Below the pieces are notes generated by a model. The model had not been told where the DNA came from. It did no database searches and saw only the letters and a list, made by a program, of their open reading frames with translations. A DNA stretch of 6,567 bases, taken from the NCBI GenBank assembly GCA_031289995.1, contig JAITOI010000056.1, forward strand, positions 1 to 6,567. Reading direction: 5' to 3'. Position numbers and translations under genes: made by a program. Below are positions 1-5,310 of this stretch, piece after piece; position 1 is the stretch's first letter; each line of letters opens with the position of its first letter. Origin of the DNA: Prevotellaceae bacterium. GTDB lineage: Bacteria; Bacteroidota; Bacteroidia; Bacteroidales; UBA932.

Positions 1-1
1 G

Positions 2-481
2 CTCCCCAAAGTTGGCTCCACCATTGTGCTGGCGCAAGCCTTCAGCAAGCTGAGCTACTACGGCCGCGGCGAGCACGAAAACTACATCGACCGCCGCTAC
101 GCCGCCCACATCGGGCTATACAAAAGCACCGTTGACGAGCAGTACACCCCCTACGTGCGCCCGCAGGAGAGCGGCAACCACACGGACACGCGCTGGCTCA
201 CGCTCACCGACAAGAAAGGTTTGGGCATAAAAATCAGCGGCAGCATCCCCTTCGAATTTTCGGCGCTACCTTACTCGCTCGCCGACCTCGACCCCGAAAA
301 AGACCGCAAGCAGTACCACAGCGGCGAGCTGGTGAAGCGCGGCGAGGTTTACCTCAACGTAGACCACCGGCAGATGGGCGTTGGCGGCATCAACAGCTGG
401 GGTGCGCTGCCGCTAACGCAGTACCGCATCGACTACGGGAACTACGAGTATGGGTTTGTGGTGGAGCCGGTGGGGAATTGA
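2..481 (+). CDS. lacZ: GH2 beta-galactosidase, C-terminal fragment (5' end outside window)
   Basis: The frame is open from base 2, with no start inside the window, and ends at TGA 479-481, giving the last 159 residues. They match the C-terminal beta-sandwich (small-chain domain) of large LacZ-type GH2 enzymes, which hydrolyse terminal beta-galactosides. Visible family motifs are YYGRGEHENYIDR (residues 19-31 of the fragment), PYVRPQESGN followed by DTRWL (about 50-65), and VDHRQMGVGGINSWG (120-134). The Trp in that last motif (about 133) aligns by motif with the E. coli LacZ Trp that stacks on the sugar in the active site, so substrate binding looks intact. The catalytic glutamates lie upstream and cannot be checked. 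The GTG at 26 is only an internal Val codon, not a start. Other GH2 beta-galactosidase subtypes share this domain, so the exact substrate, and whether the enzyme is periplasmic, is open. Confidence 0.9.
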   Translation, partial: LPKVGSTIVLAQAFSKLSYYGRGEHENYIDRRYAAHIGLYKSTVDEQYTPYVRPQESGNHTDTRWLTLTDKKGLGIKISGSIPFEFSALPYSLADLDPEKDRKQYHSGELVKRGEVYLNVDHRQMGVGGINSWGALPLTQYRIDYGNYEYGFVVEPVGN

Positions 482-525
482 GCGCTGAAGTGGCGTAGAT
501 AGGCCTAATATCACTTCGTACCTAT

Positions 526-560
526 CAATGCCGACGAGCATCACCCGCTCGTCGTCATTG
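526..560. repeat. GC-rich hairpin carrying the dispersed CAATGCCGACGAGC module
   Basis: Bases 526-539 (CAATGCCGACGAGC) pair with 547-560 around a 7-base loop, with one mismatch (531/555). The left arm is identical to the first 14 bases of the module that ends each 60-base unit before pepP. It lies 45 bases after the beta-galactosidase stop, between convergent genes. No T-run follows on either strand, so it is not a classical intrinsic terminator, although it could protect a 3' end or stall polymerase. Confidence 0.75.
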
Positions 561-575
561 CGAACCCGAAGAGTG

Positions 576-676
576 GATTTGAAGATTTGAGGATTTGAAA
601 ATTTGAAGATTGCCCCACGCAACCCACCCAGCAGTGAATTTTCAAATCCTCAAATCCTCAAATTTTCAAATCTCTC
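576..676. repeat. Long AT-rich inverted repeat made of 8-base units between convergent genes
   Basis: The left arm (576-612) consists of tandem 8-mers of the type GATTTGA(A/G). The right arm (637-676) is the same array inverted. Over 36 aligned positions (576-611 against 637-672) there are 32 matches, and two of the four mismatches would be G-U pairs in RNA. The 24-base spacer is 613-636. A transcript from either side could fold into a very long stem, suggesting a shared 3' end for the beta-galactosidase and folC transcripts. The right arm runs into folC and supplies its last codons and stop. Confidence 0.8.
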
Positions 677-1902
677 AAAGCCTCTCCCACAACAAACGTG
701 CTTCCGCCAACGTAAATAAAATCGCGTGGCGAGGCGGCGTGCAGGGCGGCGTGCAGGGCGAGTGCTACCGTGGGATAGGCCTCGCCGTGCAGCCCGATGG
801 CGCGGCACTTGGCAGCCAGCGCGTCGGCGTTCAGGGCGCGCGGCAGCGAGGCTTGCGTGAAGTAGTAGCTGGCCGTTTTGGGTAGCAGCGAAACGGCGCT
901 GTCCACATCTTTGTCGGCAACCATACCGAACACCACATGCAATTGCTCGTACTTTTCGCGCGACAGCTGCGCCATTGTTTGCGCCAAGCCGTGGGCGTTG
1001 TGCCCCGTGTCGCACACGATTTTTGGGGCGCTACACAGCTGCTGCCATCGCCCGCGCAGCCCTGTGGTGGCGGCGGCTGTACGCAGCCCATCCTCGATGT
1101 CGCGCGGTGAAATGTTGAACACTTTTTGCTGCCGCAAAATGCCTATCGCAGCAAGCACGGTGCGGAGGTTGTGCTGCTGGTAGTCGCCGTGCAGGTCGAG
1201 CTTGTAATGGCTGATGTCTGGCTGCTCTTGCAGGCTTGCAAACGTAATGGGGACGCCGCATTCGGAAGCTTTGCGCTCGAACACCTGCGCCACTTCGGGC
1301 TGGTATTCGCCCACCACCAAAGGCACGCCGGACTTGATGATGCCGGCTTTTTCGGCAGCGATTTCTTCGAGCGTATGGCCGAGCAAATCGGTGTGGTCAA
1401 GCCCAATGTTGGTGATGATGCTTAGCGCTGGCGTGATGATGTTGGTGGAGTCTAAGCGCCCGCCCAGCCCCACCTCCACCACCGCTGCGTCCACTTTTTG
1501 CTGCGCAAAATAGCAGAAGGCCATCGCCGTTGTAAGCTCGAAAAACGAGGGCTGCACCTGCCCCACCGCCGCCTTGTGCGCTGCCACAAAACGTGCCACC
1601 TCCTGCTGTGCAATGGGGATGCCGTTGACGCGAATGCGCTCGCGAAAATCGTTGAGGTGAGGCGAGGTGTAGAGGCCGACGGCGTAACCCGCACGCTGCA
1701 GCACGGATGCCAGCATGTGCGAGGTGGAGCCTTTGCCGTTGGTGCCCGCCACGTGCACCGACGTAAACGCGCGGTGCGGATGGCCAAGGTACTTGTCCAA
1801 GCGCAGCATGTTGTCCAGCCCGGGCTTGTACGCAGCCTTGCCCAGCTGCTGGAAGTCGGGCGTTTGGCTGTAGAGGTATTGAACTGCTTCAGCGTAATTC
1901 AT
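658..1902 (-). CDS. folC: Bifunctional folylpolyglutamate synthase / dihydrofolate synthase
   Basis: This 414-residue cytosolic Mur-ligase-family enzyme uses ATP to add glutamate to folates and, in many bacteria, also makes dihydrofolate from dihydropteroate. Visible motifs are the P-loop VAGTNGKGS (51-59), TSPHL (79-83), FELTTAMAF (121-129), VEVGLGGRLDSTN (142-154), a DH pair (169-170), the EKAGIIK stretch with the usually carbamylated Lys (about 185), GRWQ (284-287), DTGHN (298-302) and a C-terminal GGSTFVVGEAL. The length is normal for the family. The frame stays open 99 codons further upstream, but only through the 60-base repeats. The ATG at 1902 begins the conserved N-terminus and follows a TACCTTTG box, so it is the chosen start. 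The stop (658-660) lies in the AT-rich inverted repeat. It is transcribed divergently from pepP and convergently with the beta-galactosidase gene. Confidence 0.96.
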   Translation of the reverse strand: MNYAEAVQYLYSQTPDFQQLGKAAYKPGLDNMLRLDKYLGHPHRAFTSVHVAGTNGKGSTSHMLASVLQRAGYAVGLYTSPHLNDFRERIRVNGIPIAQQEVARFVAAHKAAVGQVQPSFFELTTAMAFCYFAQQKVDAAVVEVGLGGRLDSTNIITPALSIITNIGLDHTDLLGHTLEEIAAEKAGIIKSGVPLVVGEYQPEVAQVFERKASECGVPITFASLQEQPDISHYKLDLHGDYQQHNLRTVLAAIGILRQQKVFNISPRDIEDGLRTAAATTGLRGRWQQLCSAPKIVCDTGHNAHGLAQTMAQLSREKYEQLHVVFGMVADKDVDSAVSLLPKTASYYFTQASLPRALNADALAAKCRAIGLHGEAYPTVALALHAALHAASPRDFIYVGGSTFVVGEALRDLKI

Positions 1903-1921
1903 GTGGATTTTTTTGGGGTGG

Positions 1922-1929
1922 CAAAGGTA
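1922..1929 (-). promoter_or_regulatory. Bacteroidota-type -7 box for folC
   Basis: On the minus strand these bases read TACCTTTG, matching the Bacteroidota -7 consensus TAnnTTTG. They lie 20 bases before the folC ATG, implying a leader of only about a dozen bases. No TTTG is visible at the expected -33 distance, because that region falls inside the 60-base repeat. Half of this box (GGTA on the plus strand) is the first four bases of the repeat array. Confidence 0.55.
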
Positions 1930-2111
1930 CGAAAATATGCGATGTGCGATGTGTGATATGCGATGTGCGACAATGCCGACGAGCGGGTACGAAAATGTGC
2001 GATGTGCGATGTGCGATATGCGATGTGCGACAATGCCGACGAGCGGGTACGAAAATATGCGATGTGCGATGTGTGATGTGCGATGTGCGACAATGCCGAC
2101 GAGCGGGTACG
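1926..2111. repeat. 60-base tandem repeat, three units plus a 6-base partial
   Basis: The units are 1926-1985, 1986-2045 and 2046-2105, followed by GGTACG at 2106-2111. They differ at only one to three positions. Each unit starts GGTACGAAAAT, holds five 7-base subunits of the form RTGCGAT, and ends with CAATGCCGACGAGCG. Because 60 is a multiple of three, the array is open in several frames on both strands and falsely extends folC and pepP. It sits between the folC -7 box and the pepP promoter. There are no unique spacers, so it is not a CRISPR array. Confidence 0.95.
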
Positions 2112-2116
2112 GAGAA

Positions 2117-2141
2117 GGGAGGGGAAAAGGGAGTGGTGGGG
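2117..2141 (+). other. G-quadruplex-type motif upstream of the pepP promoter
   Basis: Four G-runs (2117-2119, 2121-2124, 2129-2131, 2138-2141) are separated by loops of 1, 4 and 6 bases, meeting the usual G3+ with N1-7 rule on the plus strand. The tract lies between the end of the 60-base array and the pepP -33 box, about 20 bases upstream of the latter. Whether it folds in the cell is not known. Confidence 0.5.
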
Positions 2142-2161
2142 CGGAGATGCCGCAAAAAATT

Positions 2162-2191
2162 TTTGCCAACAAAACATTTGTTGTATCTTTG
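2162..2191 (+). promoter_or_regulatory. Bacteroidota promoter for the pepP-phoH operon
   Basis: TTTG at 2162-2165 is followed after 18 bases by TATCTTTG at 2184-2191. This is close to the Bacteroidota primary sigma factor consensus (TTTG, about 19 bases, TAnnTTTG). Transcription would start near 2197-2199, leaving a leader of about 40 bases before the ATG at 2237. It also argues that the open frame upstream of 2237 is not translated as part of PepP. Confidence 0.8.
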
Positions 2192-2236
2192 CCGCGCAAA
2201 AATCAAATTTTATCATCAATCGTAAAAACAATTTCC

Positions 2237-4024
2237 ATGAACAAACACCTCCGTTTGCTGCGCGAGTTCTTGCTGCAGCAGGGCTTTGCCGCTATTGTTG
2301 TGCCCAGCAATGACCCGCATTTTAGCGAGTATGTGTCTCCCCGTTTTAAGTGCCGCGAGTGGCTTACCGCGTTCAGCGGAAGCGCGGGAACGGCAGTGGT
2401 AGCGCTCAATACCGCTGGGCTGTTTACCGACTCGCGCTACTTTCTGCAAGCCGTGCAGCAGCTCGAAAATTCGGGCTTCGAGCTGATGAAAGAAGGCCTG
2501 CCCGATTCGGTAAGCATTGCCGAATACCTGAAGCAGTACGTGCCCTCGGGCACGGTGGTCGTTGACGGCAGCCTCTACTCCGTGGCCGCCTTCAACGCGC
2601 TGAAAAAGGAGCTGGAACCCCTCACGCTGGTTGCAGTTGCTGACCCGTTTGAGGACGTTTGGCCGCTCCGTCCGTCGATGCCCGACTCCCGCGTTTTCGA
2701 GATGCCCAGCGAGTTTGCGGGTGCCACCATCGCCCAAAAATTGCAGGCGCTGACGGACAAGCTGAAGCCTGCTGCGGACAGCATCTACCTGGCCTCCGAC
2801 CTCAGCGAGGTGGCGTGGTTCCTCAACCTGAGGGGCGGCGACGTGGCCTACACGCCGGTCAACGTTGCCCACCTGATTGTGGATTTCGACGCCAAGAAAA
2901 TTCACCTCTTCATCACCCTCAAAAAGATTGACGACGAGCTGTCAGCGCAGCTGGAGCGGCAAGGCGTAGCGCTGCACCCCTACGAAGATTACGAGGCTCA
3001 GCTGGCCAAAATTGCCGCGAAAAAAACGGCCATCTTGACCACGTCGAAAACGAGCGTGAGCACCTACAACGTGGTGAGCAAGGCTGCCGCCGCGGTGGTC
3101 GAGGAGAGCACCATCAACGGCTTTGGCGCCCTGTCGCAGCTCAAGGCGAAGAAGAACAGCTGCGAGGTGGACGGCATCCGCAAGGCAATGCTGGCCGACG
3201 GTGTAGCATGGCTGCGCTTCTGGAAATGGCTCGAAGAAAACGTGGATAGCGGCAGCGCTACCGAGTTCAGCGTTGGCAAAACCATTAGCGATTTTCGCGC
3301 CCTGCATCCCGATTTTTTGGACGACAGCTTTGCGCCAATCGTAGGCTACAAGGGGCACGGCGCCATTGTGCACTACTCGGCCACCGAGGAGAGCAGCATC
3401 GCGCTGGGACGCGACACCTTCATCCTCATCGACACCGGCGGGCAGTACCGCTACGGCACCACCGACATCACGCGAACCCTGCACCTGGGCCATCCGACGG
3501 CGCAGGAGAAGACCGACTACACGCTCGTGCTCAAAGGCCACCTGCAGCTGAGCGCCGCCAAATTCCCCTACGGCACGCGCGGCGCACAGCTCGACATGCT
3601 GGCCCGCCAGCCGCTCATGCAGCACGGCCTGAACTACCTGCACGGCACGGGACACGGCGTGGGGCATTGCCTCTGCGTGCACGAGGGGCCGCAAAGCATC
3701 CGCCTAAACGAAAATCCTACGCTGCTCGAAGAGGGCATGCTCACCTCGTGCGAGCCGGGAATTTACCGCGCCAACCAGTACGGCATACGCATCGAAAACC
3801 TTGTGCTGACAACGCTTTGCGAGGAGAACGAGTTCGGCCGTTTTCTGCAATTTGAGCCTGTTACGCTCTGCCCATTCGACGTCAACGCCATCGACAAAAG
3901 CCTCCTCGACCCGCGCGACCTGGACTACTTCAACGCTTACCACGACAAGGTTTACGCGCTCCTCGCGCCGCTCCTCGACGAGGATGAAAAAGCGTTTTTG
4001 AAGAAAAAAACCGAGCACATCTGA
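2237..4024 (+). CDS. pepP: Xaa-Pro aminopeptidase (aminopeptidase P, M24B family)
   Basis: This 595-residue cytosolic metallopeptidase removes an N-terminal residue that precedes proline. It has the long, three-domain architecture also seen in eukaryotic XPNPEP1: two creatinase-like N-terminal domains (roughly 1-300), a pita-bread M24 catalytic domain (about 305-535) and a short C-terminal domain. All five expected metal ligands are visible: Asp399 (in IDTGG), Asp410 (in TTDITRT), His473 (in GTGHGVGH), Glu506 (in SCEPGIY) and Glu520 (in RIENL). The proton-relay histidines appear as His379 and His482. The enzyme should therefore be active, probably with Mn. The ATG at 2237 was chosen because it begins the conserved N-terminus and lies downstream of the promoter at 2162-2191; the in-frame 112 codons upstream are mostly repeat. 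The stop overlaps the phoH-family start by one base (TGATG), indicating translational coupling. Confidence 0.97.
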   Translation: MNKHLRLLREFLLQQGFAAIVVPSNDPHFSEYVSPRFKCREWLTAFSGSAGTAVVALNTAGLFTDSRYFLQAVQQLENSGFELMKEGLPDSVSIAEYLKQYVPSGTVVVDGSLYSVAAFNALKKELEPLTLVAVADPFEDVWPLRPSMPDSRVFEMPSEFAGATIAQKLQALTDKLKPAADSIYLASDLSEVAWFLNLRGGDVAYTPVNVAHLIVDFDAKKIHLFITLKKIDDELSAQLERQGVALHPYEDYEAQLAKIAAKKTAILTTSKTSVSTYNVVSKAAAAVVEESTINGFGALSQLKAKKNSCEVDGIRKAMLADGVAWLRFWKWLEENVDSGSATEFSVGKTISDFRALHPDFLDDSFAPIVGYKGHGAIVHYSATEESSIALGRDTFILIDTGGQYRYGTTDITRTLHLGHPTAQEKTDYTLVLKGHLQLSAAKFPYGTRGAQLDMLARQPLMQHGLNYLHGTGHGVGHCLCVHEGPQSIRLNENPTLLEEGMLTSCEPGIYRANQYGIRIENLVLTTLCEENEFGRFLQFEPVTLCPFDVNAIDKSLLDPRDLDYFNAYHDKVYALLAPLLDEDEKAFLKKKTEHI

Positions 4025-4971
4025 TGGCCGAAAAAATCATTCCTCTCGACGACGTAGAGCCGGTCAGCTTTTACGGCGTGAACAACGCGCACCTCAACGC
4101 CATTGTGGCCTGCTACCCGAAAATGAAGGTGGTGGCGCGTGGCGGCGAGCTGAAAATTTACGGCTCTGCGGCCGAAGTGGCCGAATTTGAAAGCAAGCTC
4201 AACCGCCTGCTGGCCTACTACCACAAGCGCGGCCGCGTAACCGACGAGGCCATTGCCCAGCTCTACCACGACAACGTCAGCGAGCTGGGCGACGCGGCTT
4301 CCGACGACAACGAAATCCTCGTGTACGGCAGCAACGGCAGCTGCATCAGGGCGCGCACGCCCAACCAAAAAAAGCTGGTGGAGCTGTACCAAAACAACGA
4401 TTTGCTGTTTGCCGTCGGCCCCGCCGGATCGGGCAAAACCTACACTGCCATTGCCCTCGCGGTGCGTGCGCTCAAGAACAAGGAGGTGCGCAAAATCATC
4501 CTCACGCGGCCTGCCATCGAGGCTGGCGAGCGGCTCGGATTTTTGCCCGGCGACCTGAAGGAGAAGCTCGACCCCTACCTGCAGCCGCTGTACGACGCGC
4601 TCCACGACATGCTGCCGGCCAGCAAGCTCGAAAAGGCAATGGAGGACGGCGTGGTGCAAATTGCGCCGCTGGCCTACATGCGCGGGCGCACGCTCGACCA
4701 CGCCTTTGTCATCCTCGACGAGGCGCAGAACACCACGCTGCCGCAAATGAAAATGTTTCTCACCCGCATGGGGCGCAACGCCAAGTTCATCGTTACCGGC
4801 GACGTTACGCAAATCGACCTGCCGCGCAAGGCGGATTCTGGCCTCGCGCAATGCCTCGAAATGCTGAGTAAAATCAAGGGTCTTGCTGTGGTGGAGTTCT
4901 GCAAAAAGGACATCATCCGGCACGAGCTGGTGGGGAGGATTGTGGAGGCGTTTGAGAAGTTTGAGGCTTGA
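4024..4971 (+). CDS. phoH: PhoH-family P-loop ATPase
   Basis: This 315-residue cytosolic ATPase belongs to the PhoH/YbeZ family, whose members are linked to RNA metabolism and ribosome maturation with YbeY; the exact activity is not settled. The N-terminal segment (about 1-110) fits the small nucleic-acid-binding-like domain of bacterial PhoH proteins. The ATPase core follows: Walker A GPAGSGKT (132-139), the family signature TRPAIEAGERLGFLPGD (161-177), Walker B VILDEAQN (229-236), TGDVTQIDLP (258-267) and a C-terminal FCKKDIIRHELV block (292-303). All nucleotide-binding residues are present and the length is typical. Its ATG shares one base with the pepP stop, so it is probably translated by reinitiation from the same message. 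A repeat array starts at the base after its stop, and no intrinsic terminator is visible there. Confidence 0.96.
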   Translation: MAEKIIPLDDVEPVSFYGVNNAHLNAIVACYPKMKVVARGGELKIYGSAAEVAEFESKLNRLLAYYHKRGRVTDEAIAQLYHDNVSELGDAASDDNEILVYGSNGSCIRARTPNQKKLVELYQNNDLLFAVGPAGSGKTYTAIALAVRALKNKEVRKIILTRPAIEAGERLGFLPGDLKEKLDPYLQPLYDALHDMLPASKLEKAMEDGVVQIAPLAYMRGRTLDHAFVILDEAQNTTLPQMKMFLTRMGRNAKFIVTGDVTQIDLPRKADSGLAQCLEMLSKIKGLAVVEFCKKDIIRHELVGRIVEAFEKFEA

Positions 4972-5090
4972 CTTGCGACCATGCGACAATGCGGCTTGCG
5001 ACTTGCGACAATGCGACTTGCGACAATGCGACTTGCGACTTGCGACAATGCGACTTGCGACAATGCCAGCGACGGTGCAGACGAGCGGTG
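4972..5090. repeat. GCGA-rich 7/8-base repeat array ending in a split CAATGCC...GACGAGCGG module
   Basis: Starting at the base after the phoH stop, the sequence alternates CTTGCGA (7) and CAATGCGA (8) units: seven CTTGCGA and five CAATGCGA-type units between 4972 and 5060. It ends with CAATGCC (5061-5067), 12 unrelated bases (5068-5079), then GACGAGCGG (5080-5088). The last parts rejoin to the module found before pepP and at 526. The minus strand is open through this array, producing spurious long antisense frames. Confidence 0.9.
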
Positions 5091-5221
5091 TTTTGGTAGA
5101 CAGGGCAAATTTCCCCTCCCCCTTCCCGCATTTCCTCAAAAACCTTATCGCCTCACTTTCAGAACACTAAAAATTAGCCCCCGTCAATCTCCATTAAACT
5201 TCGTTAAATCTTTCGGGAATA
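5091..5221. other. Intergenic stretch without recognisable gene
   Basis: No convincing coding frame or RNA gene is seen here. A pyrimidine tract at 5113-5127 has three C-runs, one short of a G-quadruplex motif on the minus strand. The sequence turns AT-rich from about 5150 towards the promoter, including TTAAA-containing direct copies near 5193-5208. Confidence 0.6.
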
Positions 5222-5253
5222 TTTGGTGGATACAAAAAGCTGCCGTACCTTTG
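5222..5253 (+). promoter_or_regulatory. Strong Bacteroidota promoter upstream of the heptad-repeat frame
   Basis: TTTG at 5222-5225 is followed after 20 bases by TACCTTTG at 5246-5253, an excellent match to the Bacteroidota consensus. The predicted start is near 5260, giving a leader of about 50 AT-rich bases before the ATG at 5311. AT-rich sequence upstream could act as an UP-like element. Confidence 0.8.
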
Positions 5254-5310
5254 CACCGTTTCGTTAGATTTTTTATTTTTGAACACCGTGCATAAAAATT
5301 TATTGATAAA

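Noticed and set aside
487..526. Complementary pairs GAAGTG/CACTTC and GATAGG/CCTATC after the beta-galactosidase stop
   Set aside because: The two six-base pairings cross rather than nest, so they do not form a simple hairpin, and matches this short are expected by chance.
1926..2111. CRISPR array
   Set aside because: The units are contiguous near-identical 60-mers with no unique spacers. The same applies to the 21-base array at 5635-6012 and the short array at 4972-5060.
1903..2199. Apparent 99-residue N-terminal extension of FolC on the minus strand
   Set aside because: It is made mostly of translated 60-base repeat units, the conserved FolC N-terminus begins at the ATG at 1902, and the -7 box lies just upstream of that ATG.
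1901..2236. Apparent 112-residue N-terminal extension of PepP on the plus strand
   Set aside because: It is in frame only because the repeat period is 60. The pepP promoter at 2162-2191 lies downstream of it, and the family N-terminus starts at 2237.
2942..5139. Long minus-strand frames opposite pepP and phoH (about 250 and 395 codons)
   Set aside because: They are antisense shadows of strongly supported genes in GC-rich sequence, show no recognisable motifs, and one starts inside a repeat array.
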